Source: Marsupella aquatica | Taxonomy: Eukaryota; Marchantiophyta | Length of the DNA stretch: 64,000 nt | Direction of reading: 5' to 3' | Assembly: GCA_973895155.1 (NCBI GenBank) | Contig: OZ316896.1 | Coordinates: 5,084,001-5,148,000 of the forward strand | Shown: positions 22,359 through 34,569 of the stretch, piece after piece | Numbering within the stretch: the stretch's first letter is position 1 | How the letters are laid out: every line of letters begins with the position of its first letter | Notes under the pieces: generated by a model | Told to the model about the DNA's origin: nothing | Databases searched by the model: none | The model's input: the letters and a program-made list of their open reading frames with translations, nothing else | Translations under genes and position numbers: made by a program

Positions 22359-23994
22359 TTGTGAAGTGTGTCCCTTGTGAAGTGTTCCCTTCTGTGTCTG
22401 GTCTCCACGTCTTCCCAATTTCACTTTGGTTCTTATCGTAGGGCTTGTTTTTAGCTCTTTACTCCTTACTATAAAGTGGCGCGGGTGTAAGGCAGTCTGC
22501 CCAACACGTGTTCGAGCTTCCTTTGGAGCGCCTGGCTCTTTTCAAACTCGTTTGAAGTGCAGGAGTGCCTGCACTTAAGCAATGGATGTGAGCGCAATGT
22601 TTGCACTCTTCCACAGACACTTAAGCAGTATGCGCGACTGGCTCTGGATAGAGCATTCAGTCTTTTGCAATGAATCAATCAATGGATGTGAGCGCAATGT
22701 TTGCACTCTTCCACAGATACTGTGTATGATTTTACTAATGTGTCAATGCAAGTGTCTTATGTTTTGTTCTCCAAGCTATTGATCACAGGTTATTGGCCAT
22801 TAATATTAAATCAATCTATCGATAGTTTGATATAGTTTTTTGTGAACAAACACACACAATTTTTGTCTACTTCATGTTTTGCTCTATCACAAGTACAGTC
22901 ATGACATTTCGTGACTCCACTCACTTGTTACCAAAATTAGATGGTGGTCCCAATTACGAGCAGTGGCAGCTACTTGTCTCAGCTAGTCTGGCATCATCGG
23001 GCGGGTGGAAGTTCATTGATGGAACAGCAGTGTCACCTGTTCAAGAGATTGACGAAAAGTACTATCAGTTTCAGGCTCGTCTTGAGACTTATCGTCGCTT
23101 ATTATGATGCCTGATTCGGGAGCTGAGGACATCAACAGACGCGCTACGGACCTATTGACTTTGTTTGGTTGCGAAATCCCCAGGGCTTTACGAATGGAGT
23201 GCAGACTATTTCAAATTGTTGGAATGCCAGGGATTCCAAGTCTTTGTGATTGAGAACCAATCTTGTGAAGTGTGTCCCTTGTGAAGTGTTCCCTTCTGTG
23301 TCTGGTCTCCACGTCTTCCCAATTTCACTTTGGTTCTTATCGTAGGGCTTGTTTTTAGCTCTTTACTCCTTACTATAAAGTGGCGCGGGTGTAAGGCAGT
23401 CTGCCCAACACGTGTTCGAGCTTCCTTTGGAGCGCCTGGCTCTTTTCAAACTCGTTTGAAGTGCAGGAGTGCCTGCACTTAAGCAATGGATGTGAGCGCA
23501 ATGTTTGCACTCTTCCACAGACACTTAAGCAGTATGCGCGACTGGCTCTGGATAGAGCATTCAGTCTTTTGCAATGAATCAATCAATGGATGTGAGCGCA
23601 ATGTTTGCACTCTTCCACAGATACTGTGTATGATTTTACTAATGTGTCAATGCAAGTGTCTTATGTTTTGTTCTCCAAGCTATTGATCACAGGTTATTGG
23701 CCATTAATATTAAATCAATCTATCGATAGTTTGATATAGTTTTTTGTGAACAAACACACACAATTTTTGTCTACTTCATGTTTTGCTCTATCACAAGTAC
23801 AGTCATGACATTTCGTGACTCCACTCACTTGTTACCAAAATTAGATGGTGGTCCCAATTACGAGCAGTGGCAGCTACTTGTCTCAGCTAGTCTGGCATCA
23901 TCGGGCGGGTGGAAGTTCATTGATGGAACAGCAGTGTCACCTGTTCAAGAGATTGACGAAAAGTACTATCAGTTTCAGGCTCGTCTTGAGACTT
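22187..23994 (+). repeat. Exact 904-bp tandem duplication (two units)
   Basis: Unit 1 is 22187-23090 and unit 2 is 23091-23994, with no difference seen. Each unit contains 173 bp of host block Y, the 428-bp Copia 5' LTR and the start of gag. Because the host flank is included, the duplication followed insertion. Identity implies a very recent event or an assembly artefact. Confidence 0.9.
22360..22787 (+). repeat. Copia 5' LTR (first copy; second at 23264-23691)
   Basis: Starts TGTGAAGTGTG and ends GATCACA, the TG...CA rule. It carries a TATA box (TATAAAG at 22470) and a 38-bp direct repeat with a 100-bp period (22580-22617 and 22680-22717, starting CAATGGATGTGAGCGC). It is followed at 22788-22799 by GGTTATTGGCCA, close to the complement of the initiator tRNA-Met anticodon region. 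No matching 3' LTR was found. Confidence 0.65.
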
Positions 23995-24540
23995 ACAATG
24001 CTCAAGCCTCTCATGCTCAGATGATCATCCTTTCTACTTGTAATACCACATTCAGGCGACCCTCGCGGTGGTGCCTACAGCAAAAGAATGTTGGGACAAA
24101 TTGAAGAAGATCTACAAGCCTCAGGGCCTCATCCAGAAGCACAGTACGTGGGTGGGTTGCTTACGTCAAATTGCAGTATATATCGAGGGGAGGACATGGA
24201 GACATTTACTACTCAATACCGGGATGCTCTTGATTGATGTGCGGCTGCGGGCATTGTCATTGATACTGCTGTTCCAACCATGCGGTTTCTTCATAGTCTG
24301 GACAAGCATTTTAATCATTGGACAACCAATGTATGTGAGCACTCTCCTTCTCTTGATCTTCTTCTTCAAGAAACATGGGATGGATATCATAATGATCCTG
24401 ATCAGGCACCATTGCAGCCGGCTTTAATGCTCAATGTCAATACCAGCACCTAACGCCTGACTTCGTCCACGCTGCCTAAGGAACTCTGTTCTTACTATCA
24501 ACTTCCTCGCCACAAGGAGGACACCTGTTACTATAAGTAT
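23778..24540 (+). pseudogene. Copia gag, frameshifted
   Basis: Begins MFCSITSTVMTFRDSTHLL, then LDGGPNYEQWQ, a typical Copia gag start. The frame shifts near 24055, continuing as VPTAKECWDKLKKIYKPQG, and shifts again into METFTTQYRDALD followed by a stop. A degenerate zinc knuckle (CSYYQLPRHKEDTC, second Cys replaced by Tyr) lies near 24490-24530. The truncated first copy of the gag start is at 22874-23107. Confidence 0.8.
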
Positions 24541-24733
24541 GAGCATCTTCGACGACCAGGATGGCAGCCCAACACAATTACAATGCAACGCATTCAATAA
24601 CAATGCCTCAAGGGGACGAAATAATGTTCAGGCTGCTCTTCCACCCGTTCTCTGCCCTGATTCTCCTCCACTTGATATTTTCAATTTTGTGCAATCATTA
24701 CAGCACGTACATTCTGAGGATACTCTGTTTGCA

Positions 24734-25790
24734 GATACCAATACTTGGATTGCTGACTCTGGTGAATTATCATTTTTGTAACAACCGGAGTCTATTCCAG
24801 GATTATCATTCCGATCCACTGTCCATCAATACTGGGGCAGGACAAATCATCTCACCAGGGCACGGTAATCTAGATCTTTCTTTGCAATGCACTGATAAGT
24901 ACGTCTTACCGACCAATACAACTACATAATGTACACTACATTCCGAGTAGCGCATTGAATACTAAGTCTGAGCATCTTTTAGAACAGAAAGGTGTATATT
25001 GGCATGGCTGGGAGTCTCGTTTCATTTTCCGAGCAACTGGTCAAGAATTTGCTAGCGCAAAGAAGTTGGATGGCCTTAAGGTTCTTTGCGTCAAAGTTCC
25101 ACCCTTGTCCACTCCTGATGATAATCACTTCTTTGCACAGAGTGTTAGTTTTCTTCTCCTTCATCGTCGTTTTGCACATTTGCATTCTGACGGTGTCAAG
25201 AAGGTTGTCCAACAAGAAAACATTACACTCATCGGCTCTAATGTCCTACCGCCGTGTGAAACATGCGCCCTTGCCAAGTCCTCTCGTGTTATCTCTCATG
25301 AATCACACACTCGGGCGACTGCTCCATTTCAAAAAATACACATCGACCTTGTTGGTCCTATCTCCACTCCCAGGCTCAATCACTAGTGCTTTTTTCTGCT
25401 TCTCACTGATGATTACTCATGCTCTCGCTAGGTGTATTGTGTTCAACATAAGAGTCAAGTTTCTTCCCTTGGTCAGAAGTTCTGTATTGCAATACAAGCT
25501 CACTATTCTGTCAAGGTTGGGGCTATTCATTGCGACAATGGCACTGAGTTTGGCAGCGCATAGTTACAACAATTCTTGGCAGAACTTGGATACAACATCT
25601 CACACTCGGCTCCATATCATCACACTCAAAACGGAATTGCTGAACGGGCAAATGGTGTCATCATTGAGCGGGCCAGGGCTATGTTGTTGGATTCTCATCT
25701 TCCGTCTCGTTTATGGCCAGAAGTGGTTCGAACTGCAGTTTACGTGTCAAATCGGCTATCTACGTACGACAGTCAATCCTGACTCAGCAT
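24734..25790 (+). pseudogene. Copia protease, pre-integrase and integrase remnants
   Basis: The protease site reads NTWIADSGE (24734-24766) and is cut off by a stop soon after. The pre-integrase zinc motif is HRRFAHLHSDGV with CETCALAKSSR (25165-25275). The integrase core follows in broken frames: first Asp in IHIDLVGPI, second in HCDNGTEFG (about 25530), Glu in GIAERANGVI (about 25635). The catalytic residues are still recognisable, but stops and frameshifts separate them. Confidence 0.8.
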
Positions 25791-26464
25791 CTCCGCTTGC
25801 TACTCTCAATCTTGCGTTCAAACGGCCGTATAATTCTAATATCACTCATTTGCGAGTGTTTGGTGCAATTGTTTATATGCACATACCTCCTGAGAGGCGA
25901 CTTCGTGGTGATAAATTTTCATCCAGGGCACGACGTGGATTTCTGGTGGGATATGGTGATGGTCTTAACTATCGCATATGGTTTCCCTACACAAATGAAA
26001 TTGCAGTATCTGCCTATGTTTCCATTGATGAGACACTCCGTTTAGTCCCTCCATTACAATCCATGACGGCGGATCCTGCTTTGATTATTATTGAGCAACC
26101 AATCTATTTGGCTCCAATCGATGCTCCATTAATAGCTCCTCTTTCGGCTCTTGTCATTGATAGTCAGGCACCTCCTGTTTTATCGTCGGCACCTGACACT
26201 ATTCCAAATCAGGTTTCCCCTGCTGCGGCTGAGTTTTTTCCGACATACCACCTTTGGGCACAATCTCGCCAGAAGAATTCCATGAAGATGTAACCGCAGC
26301 TGACATGCCGCCACCTCCTCGTCGGTCCACTCGAAGTCATAGGGGTGTCCCCCCCCCCTCGATTTTCTTCTGCCTCTTTGCTCTCGCATATTCCATCATG
26401 GCTGCTCTACTCTTATTCGGCTACGCTCTTCTCCTCTTTTTCGGATGTACCAAAAACTCACAAA

Positions 26465-27112
26465 GAGGCAATGTCTGGGCCTGATGCTGCGTCTTGGAAA
26501 GAAGCGGAGCGGAAGGAACTTCATCAGTTGGAGAAATTAAATGTGGCTCGACTGATTTCGTTACCACCTGGTGCACGCCTTCTTCCATCCAAATGGGTTT
26601 ACAATCGAAAGAAGACAGGCATCTACAAAGCATGCTTTGTGGCTCGCGGAGATAAGCAACGACCAGGTGAAGACTACGGGGATACTTTTGCCTCTGTGGT
26701 AAGGCCTGAGACTTTTCGCACCATTATGGCACTTGTTGCTATTTTCAATCTCGAAGCTCGTAGTTTCGATATTGTTACAGCATTTCTATATGCTGTGCTG
26801 GCTGGCCAGCCACCCATTTATATTCGACCACCACCAGGATATGAGATGTATACTGCCCATGGTTAGCTCCTCATCTGGTTACTCTTATCTGCTTTATACG
26901 GCTTACGACAATCTCCTCTTCTCTGGTAGATTGCGATTACTGAGTTTTTGGCTACTCATGACTTTTTTCCGTTACTCTCGGATCCATGTCACGTTCTAAA
27001 AACTTCTACGGGGATCTCATTGTCTTGTGGGTGGATGACATTATTACCATCTCCACGACCGTTCAAGGTGTCAATGCTATGCACTCCATGTTGTCTTCCC
27101 GATATGAGATTC
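26465..27112 (+). pseudogene. Copia reverse transcriptase, truncated
   Basis: RVT_2-type start DAASWKEAERKELHQLEK, then KWVYNRKKTGIYKACFVARG, FDIVTAFLYAVL and, in another frame, LIVLWVDDIITIS, where YVDD is replaced by WVDD. The last recognisable segment is MHSMLSSRYEI. Downstream sequence belongs to the host block, so about the last third of pol is missing. Confidence 0.8.
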
Positions 27113-28269
27113 CGAACCAATCAGATTCGCTTGATCCATATAATTGTAAGGAGCAAGCAAGCTTTCTGTGTTTACTGTGTCCATGCCATAAATCCTAGTC
27201 ACTGGGATTTTGTTGAACTGAATCATTATTGTTCAGGAATGCACCGTTCCCATCCTCCATCATAATTATTGTCAAGAAATTCTCGCCTTGCCATGCTTCA
27301 GGACGACGATTTCTACCCTCGGCTGTGGAGAGAATGGGTGTCTAGCGTTCAGGGTGGAGCCTACAACCGGACAACAGCGGATTGATTTTGGTGTGGTGGG
27401 AATCATGCTGAGGATCTCCTAGAAGCTGGCAAGGGCAGAGGTTTCCCTTTGTGCGGTTTGAATTCAAACGTCAAACTGTGACATGGGGAAATCCATCAAA
27501 CAAATTAGTCTGCTTTTCGCTGTTCAGGGCCCTGTTGTTTGCAAACAAGAGTAGATGAAATAACGAATCCGCCAACTTATGATAATAGACGCGCTTGAAA
27601 AGATGGCGAAATCATCGACTCCACATTGACTTCACGTCCCGTCACGGAAGCTGACGACCGAGTGAAAAGTCAGGCAAGGGTTTTGGGTTTTTTTAAGTCT
27701 CGGGCGAATTTGATGGACCAAAAACATCAGTCTTATCTATTGACAATCAAGAACCAGGGTAAGGAAGGGGATCGCTTTTCATTTGTCTGTCCATTCCAAG
27801 GCTGAAATGAAAATAAAACAGGCTCCTGATTTTTCTTGTAACTTTGCGGGGGAGCGAACAACAAAGCGGGGCGAGCCCAGAAGAAAGGCAATCGGCCCAA
27901 TCTTGTCGGCATTCTAACGTATTAACTGTCGAGAAGCATTGAGAGCCTTTTGACTATTTTGGAGCCCCGCGCGTGGAGCTGGTCCAAAGTTTCTTGGAAG
28001 ATCAGATGGGTTTTCTTAGTTAACTGCTCTTTGTGCTCTTAGCGCTTCCCACATTTCTTAACAGGGTTGGACAATCTCTGATGAAGGGCACAGTATATGA
28101 CAATTATGTAGGGTGAAGGCAATGCCCGAGGCAATGCTAACCAATCCGCTTCAACACTCTTTTAATTGTGTTCGTGCATGAGGATATGGGGACAGTTTTC
28201 ACACCAGATTGCCCTTAGCACCTTGGACGACAATGAACGCTGCAGAACATGGACGTCTACAGCCGAACA
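27113..28269. other. Right flank of the Copia insertion, then unannotated sequence
   Basis: 27113-27230 matches 43370-43480 (CAGATTCGCTTG, CTTTCTGTGTTT, GTGTCCATGCCAT, TGGGATTTTGTT) and so is host block Y. No gene or repeat partner was recognised between 27240 and 28269. Confidence 0.5.
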
Positions 28270-29200
28270 ACAGGCCGGAATGTCTACCGCAACAAATCAT
28301 TATTGCTGAAAAATACCCAAATTCTCCTCTCATCGTGATCTGTACGATTTGGTGTCTAGAAAAGTATTCTTAAAGCCGACGCTCCCCAGTGTGTAAACCT
28401 ATTCAATACTAATACTCTTCATCTCAAGCATATTTACTTCCAAGAAATTCTGTTGTGCCACTATATTTAACGAACTTCAATTGTGGTTGATACCGGCCTG
28501 AGGTATGAAAGAATTCAGGTAGAGCATGAACGTGAATAAAGATGTAGCACGTTGTAGTCGACCACGTGCACGGAACTTCCTTTTTGAATTGTTATCTTGA
28601 TTGTCACAGGTACTTGACGATTTGAAAAAGTGAAAAGGTAGTGTTTCTTCTACCAGCTGCAGTAAGCCATGACCACTGACATGCATCAAGCTTTCTTGTC
28701 AGTAGGCTGATACATCCTGTCCTAGGCTTCTAGCACGTAAACGAAGACTTGTGATGGGAACAATGAAATGTTGCGAGGTTGCACAAAACTTCTTGCGATT
28801 GTCAACAGTCCGGCGAGTGCTACGTGAACTGTTGTAATGCCCCACCACAAGGAAAAACAAATCTATATGTTATTCTTCCATCCTTGTCACACCCTTCTCG
28901 AGCTTGTATGGTAGGGCGGGGGCGGGGGCGGGGGCCGGGGCGGGTCCTAGCAAAGTAGGTTTGAAAGGCAACCTTGCTGAAAAAAATGAAAACGAGTGAG
29001 CTCAAGATATATCGTCCTTCGACACAATTAGCTGCCTTAGTCGGTCGCAATAGACATCCATGATTGGAAAATGATTTATTTGGCTGACAAGCTGATCTGG
29101 AGGACTCAGCCCCAGATGACTGAGGGATTTCGGCCATTGGTACGACTTTAGAAGGGGGGAAAGCCAGGGATGACCTTGCAGCTTGTTCACCTTACAATGC
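28270..29200. repeat. Dispersed block Y, copy 2
   Basis: Homologous to 21220-22140. It abuts ankyrin duplicate B at about 29220, whereas copy 1 lies 1.3 kb beyond ankyrin duplicate A, so the blocks are shuffled relative to one another. At 28914-28945 it holds a G-rich run with several GGGGG and GGGCGGG tracts that could form a G-quadruplex. Confidence 0.75.
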
Positions 29201-30285
29201 CTCAATTCCTTGCCAAGCCCACGGAGGTCCTGCCTTGTCATGGATGCTCTGACCTGTTCTGGATATATTCTGAGACCCCTAAATTGACAGTACTCAATTG
29301 ACAGACCCTACAACTTGCTAGCATTGGACAGACAGCAGAAGCAACTACTCCACGGTACCTTTGTGAGTTCCGCAATCATAAGAACAGGACATCATTAATC
29401 TTTCATTCACCTCACCTCAAATCATTCGGTCTGATAACCTTACTCTCTTTTGTGACACTTCCTATCCGATCGCCAGTTGCTTGATCTGATATAACTCAGA
29501 CTCGCCACTCCATGAAATTATCATCATTTGGTAACTGTCCGGCAACCACAAACAGCAAATGGTATACAATTGACTTGCAACGGAAATGGCAGACAAACTT
29601 AACTGGAGATGTAAACGATTCCTTATAAGCGCTCGTCATTTTACACCTCGGTCAATCCTCTCTCCAAAAGCAATGTATGTACGTTGGCTAGCTATGGGGA
29701 TTCACTTCTACTTCTAGTCACCCTTAGAAATGAAGAGTTTCAATGCACCCATGGATCTTGCTCAATGTTCAAACTACCAATACTCTGCACTAAATTACAG
29801 GAATGGGCAATGAAGCCATAATTATTCAGTTGTGGAGAAGAGGGAATGCTTTGCATCTTATGACACGTTTCGGTCACTCGGGAACTTAGGACATATCTCG
29901 ATAGATGTCGTGCGCAGTTTGAATAAAAAAAGAGAATCTCAATTGTGAACGAATGGACCAGGAGTTTAAGTAGCCATGCCAACCTACTCAATGCAAGTGC
30001 CTCATTCAAGCGTTATTCCCCACTTGGGGTAACTTTTTCCCTGCTTTGAAAATTTAACTTGCATGCGTAAGAATGTTCTACCGGACCTTCTCCCTTTTCC
30101 TAAAAATCAGTCTCCCAATCGAATTACTCTACGGTACGGGCACAGGCATTGTGCAATGCTTAAGCAGAAAAGAGATGAAATGTGAATATTCGGATTTTAC
30201 CCTTCTCTCAAAAAGGTCATAAGCACTCACTGATTTTCGGCAAAGGTATACACAATATATGCAAAACAATGGGTCACTGGAAAAC

Positions 30286-30426
30286 GGTAGATGATGCAAA
30301 GGCCAAAGCAGCCTGTACTTACTTTTCAGAGAAGAAACTTCCTGCTTTTCGAGAAAACTATATTTCAAGGAAAAATATTGCTGAAATCCTGCGATATGAT
30401 CCCGATGACAGCCATGTTGCAGTATA
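30286..30426 (+). pseudogene. HMG-box-like fragment, copy B
   Basis: Reads VDDAKAKAACTYFSEKKLPA, then FRENYISRKNIAEILRYD and a stop. It resembles HMG-box helix 1 and 2 spacing but is too short to be sure. Corresponds to 13620-13760. Confidence 0.25.
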
Positions 30427-30552
30427 AGGCGATCTTCTCCTTTCGTACATGTGCCTCCGTGGAGTCTTGGAGCATTAGTCCTACACAACTTTTTCCGACA
30501 GAATGCAGTAACAAACTTGGTCAACTTTCTAAGAATCCAATTCATTTGCCTC

Positions 30553-30715
30553 ATCGAAGATAAGTATTGTCGTGTGTCAAATGGAATGACATCTTCGGTG
30601 TCGTAAAAACCTCAGACTAGAGAGTCCCTGAAAAATCGAAGCTAGGTGCTAGCTGTCGCATGTCAAATGGAATGACATCTTTGGTGTCGATATAACCTCG
30701 TAGTGGAATCCCTGA
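30553..30715. repeat. Tandem repeat of about 85 bp, two units (copy B)
   Basis: Counterpart of 13896-14060, with GTCAAATGGAATGACATCTT in both units. Confidence 0.75.
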
Positions 30716-31029
30716 ATAATCTCTTCTACTTTCTCTGTTCTCAAAATGCATCCTTGAGCTAACCGAAAACCTGAACGACTCTAGATTGTGCACCAGCGAT
30801 GCTCGAAGATGTCAACATTGTCAAAAATGGCATTGGAAAATTACAATGAATGTTTCAAGCTGGGGTTGCATGACCCGATATGACACGACGGTAATATAAG
30901 GGTCAGGGAACTGGGGTCCAAAGCGGGGTCAAGAAACTCATCACTGTCAGTAGAGTGGTTTACATCGTTTTAGGAATATGGCTACAGACGGAAAATTTCT
31001 ATCCCTAACTCAGCAATGAAACCACCAAT

Positions 31030-31265
31030 TTCTATTTGAGACTTCTCAATCAGATCCTCTTTACTTCAGCTTCTCTTTCTAGAAGGATATTTGAAATTGT
31101 TCAGGCTTATAACACACCTACAATTTCGTGTGGTCAACCTCAAAAGACGAAGAACAAAAAGTCGAAGAGATACGGAACATATGAAGCCCCCCATAATGGT
31201 TGTAACAACAGTAATGGTCTTATACTGCCACTGTGATTCTGGCACTATAGCTATGCTTCGTGAGA
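31030..31265 (-). pseudogene. Fossil of an ankyrin-PGG C-terminal tail, copy B
   Basis: Minus strand reads SIAIVPESQWQYKTITVVTT, then IMGGFICSVSL and LFVLRLLRL. It lacks the internal stop of the copy-A fossil but is still an isolated tail without ankyrin exons, and was therefore present before the segmental duplication. Confidence 0.7.
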
Positions 31266-31546
31266 TTTCTTGTTAATTTTAGAGATTAGAGGAGTTTGAA
31301 CAATATTTGATTCTTTCCAATTTTAGAGATTAGAGGAGTTTGAGCAATAGTTGATGCCTTTTGTGACGTAGATGCCAAAGATGGGTCTGCAGTGAAGGAT
31401 ACTATTAGTTGGATCCAATCACATGTCAGGAATCTGCGGTCCAAAGAGAGGCCAAAGAAAGTCATTGATACACAGAATTTTTCCATCAATAGAGCAATGT
31501 CGCTACCATTTTATTCAGACTTCTCAATAAGACATTAATTTCTCCT

Positions 31547-34500
31547 TCATAAGCTTTCTCCTGAGTGAAGCTTTCTAGGAGGAAAAAGTCTGTTATTCAG
31601 GTTCACAACCCACTTATAGTTTGGTCTGATCAACCTCATCAGACGAACAACAAAAAGGCCAAGAGCTGTAAAACTTATAGAGCTGCCCACAATGGTTGTA
31701 ACAACAACGACGGCCTTGTACAGCCAATGTGATTCTGGCACTATTGCTATGCTTGCTGCGCCAAAGGCACATATCACAAAGGTGATTGATGCAAAAAGAA
31801 GGACTACTGAGATTTGCACAACTCTATTAGCTATGCGGACTTCAAGCTGAAGCCCTTCCCGCGGTATTGTCAAGGAGGGGATGACAGCCAACATGATGGA
31901 AGCCATGGCAAGGTAGAATGATAAACCATCACAAAATAGAAAAACTTGAACTGCACTGTGATTCACTTGGCTGTAACCAGTTAACCATGTGTCTGCACTT
32001 GTTGATAATCCAAGGGGAGGTTGTAGAGGTCCTACAAACGATGCTGTTGCCACCAATGCGGCAGTCACAGAGACCGCAGTTGAAGCAGCCACAAGATTCT
32101 CCTTAGTTTCTTGAGTTTGTCTAGCCATTTTATCATACCACCATCGCGTGAGCTCATCTGGTGCTGAAGTTCTCAGCTGAGGGGTTTGTCCTCTGTCACT
32201 TTTTTGGTCCATGTCAAGGCCTGCTTGCATCAATAATTCAATGGAACCTATTAACGTGCCCAAGGAATTTTTTTTCTGACCACCGTCAAAAGTGCCAGAT
32301 TGCATGAACTTACAGAATTTCACCATATCTCCTCCAAAAAAACTATTTGTCACCTGCAATCCTACTTCTGCCCACTCCGCCACATAGTGAAGAGCTGTGC
32401 TGCCATCAATGGCATGCGTCGCAAAAGGATCAATCCTTCCACTGTCCAATAAAGTTTTGACAGCAAGAGGATTGCCACTGTGAACGGCAAGATGAAGTGC
32501 AGGGGGTCCACTCAACAGTCTGTCTATTTCATAACTTGATAGCGGGCGATGCAGGGGAGGGCGATTTATCAATTCGCTATCCCAGAGCTTGCCATCCTAT
32601 CACAACCAACATTTGCAACTTACAATGCTGGAGGACCCAAACCCTAGTGTATTTTTCATCAAACTTTTGAAAGATAATTTGAGGAATAGACTCCAATTTT
32701 TACATTCTCATAAACTTGCATTTCTTGTTTAAACTTTAAGCAAATCAACCATAAGTTAGTAGGGCCAAAACATTTTGTATCTAGTACTCGTGCCACACTT
32801 TTGGCTCCTTTTATGGGCTCGAGACAAGAAACACTTCGAAGTTCAAAGAAAATTCTACAAGTTAGAACTCAGATCCTTCCTAAGGAAGCAAAACACCTCA
32901 AACTTTCAACCAAGCTCAAACTCTCAACACTACTCAACTAAGCAGTTCAAATTGTACTTGCACGGTACCTTGAGCATAGCTTGCAAAATCTGTACGCGCC
33001 TACCTTGAGCATAGCTTGCAAAATCTGTACGCGCCCTAGAATTGCTGCTAGTTGGAATGCTCCATTCACCTTGCCGTAACCTGAGATCTCCCCGTCAGCC
33101 CGCCCCTTTGTCAAGTTAAGTTCAGCAGGTTGATTTATCTTACATCCTTTCTCCATGAGGACCTTCACGCAGTCGATTTCATTATGTATCACTGCCAGAT
33201 GTAGTGCGGTTAATTTACTTTTACTAAAACGGGCATCCACGAGATCCTTGAATCCATCGATTTCAGCCAGTTGCTTCACCTGATCCGCTCTTCCGTTAGC
33301 TACAGCTACATGCAAAATGTTCATGCCCGCTGAGTCACGTACATCTAGAATACTCCGATCTGTGACCGAAGAAGATTCTGTCATCACATGGATGAAATCT
33401 GCAAAAGCGGACAACCAGCCGTCGAAGTCGCGGTCGAACTTTGAGAAAGCGATGTGCACCGGCGTCTCGCCATTATGGTCCGTGAGGTTCAGAAGACGAG
33501 TCGTGTAATCAGGCCCTAACTTTTCGCACACCTTTTTCAAAACACTTAACGCTGGACGGAGATGTTCTGCGAAGAGTACGAAAAATCTTGTGAAGTCGTT
33601 AGCTTTGAATTTTGCGCTATCTAGGAACTGCGCTGCAAGGAAATGAAGCACAAATAAGTTGTCGTCATCGCCCAATGAAATTCCAAATGGTGTGCCCCAC
33701 CAAAGACCGGATTCAGAATAGTTTGTCCGTTGCAACTTATGAGTCCCCCATTGAAACAACTCCTCCCGCACTGTCTTCCCGACAGCCCCAATCGTTCTCT
33801 CGGCCAAAGAATCACCTTGGAGAAAAGCTTCAAAGTTCTCGCTCATGATGGGTACCAACGCATCAAGTAAATCCTGCTTTCTGGCCTGCTCTTGCGCCTG
33901 CTTTTTAGCCTGCTCTTCGGCCCATCGTCGTTGTTGAGGAATCCCGTCAAGACTTGGAAACACCCCCACCCCCTCCTGTGTTGCTGTTCCTAGCAAATGT
34001 CCAATACCACCGTGCATGACAGAACCAAGCTTTGAGGGGCTTACCAAGAAATCCTCATTCAAGGCATCGTCGGATAAAGTCACCTTGAACGGGTCTAATA
34101 TTTCAGGAGGGGCTATTTCTAACATCTTTGCGACAAGGTGCTCGGAATTTACAATGATGGCCAATTGAAAAATACTGCTCACACGACCTAACACAAAATC
34201 CCGTCGAAATTCGCCCCAAGCAAAAGTTTTTAGCATCAATTGACGGTTGTCCCTGATCATATTAATCATCCCCTCTATATCCCAAATTTGTACAAGACGT
34301 TTGAACTCTGTCTTTTGTACGTCTGTAACTCCGGTGTTACCCGCTTCTATTTCAATGACTCCAGTGTTACCCGTGTTACCCGCTTGTTCCGCGTTCCTCA
34401 AGCTGGTCTCTATTTGTCTCAAGGTGGTATCCATTTGACCAAGGTACTTTAGTATACCAGCAAAAGACTGTTTAAGCTCAGTGACAGATGCATCTTCACA

Positions 34501-34569
34501 TTGAGTCATTGCATGCCCAGGTGCGGGTACCGGCTCCTGAACCACGGCCCCTGCCAAGCTATCATCCAT
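31547..34569 (-). CDS. Ankyrin-repeat PGG-domain membrane protein, copy B
   Basis: Two exons on the minus strand: 34569-33004 (522 codons) and 32596-31547 (349 residues plus stop), 871 residues. Domain order matches copy A: N-terminal helical region, ankyrin-like repeats split over both exons, PGG membrane domain, basic tail. Start MDDSLAGAV. Differences cluster in the N-terminal half, including a run near 93-100 where NTGNTGVIEIEAGNTGV shows microrepeat expansion, and in the exon 2 start (INRPPLHRPLSSYEIDRLL). The membrane half is nearly identical to copy A. The donor region carries a 35-bp tandem duplication; only the proximal donor (AAG|GTAGGC) keeps the copy-A frame, because using the distal donor adds 35 nt and shifts frame. 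Both exons are otherwise open, so the gene may be functional. Confidence 0.8.
32966..33035. repeat. 35-bp tandem duplication spanning the ankyrin copy-B splice donor
   Basis: 32966-33000 and 33001-33035 are identical, each starting TACCTTGAGCATAGC on the plus strand. In gene orientation this duplicates the last 31 exon bases plus the GTA of the donor, creating two candidate donors (33003 and 32968). Copy A has a single unit at 16583-16617. Confidence 0.95.

Larger units (their letters stand above)
22360..27112 (+). mobile_element. Decayed Ty1/copia LTR retrotransposon, 3'-truncated
   Basis: Domain order gag, protease, integrase, reverse transcriptase identifies Copia. The element begins with an LTR, a tRNA-Met-like primer site and gag, and ends abruptly inside the reverse transcriptase after SSRYEI. 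RNase H, the polypurine tract and the 3' LTR are absent. Several frameshifts and stops make it non-autonomous. Both junctions carry GAACCAATC (22350-22358 and before 27120). The flanking host block resumes at about 27113 and is found without the insertion at about 43370. Confidence 0.85.
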
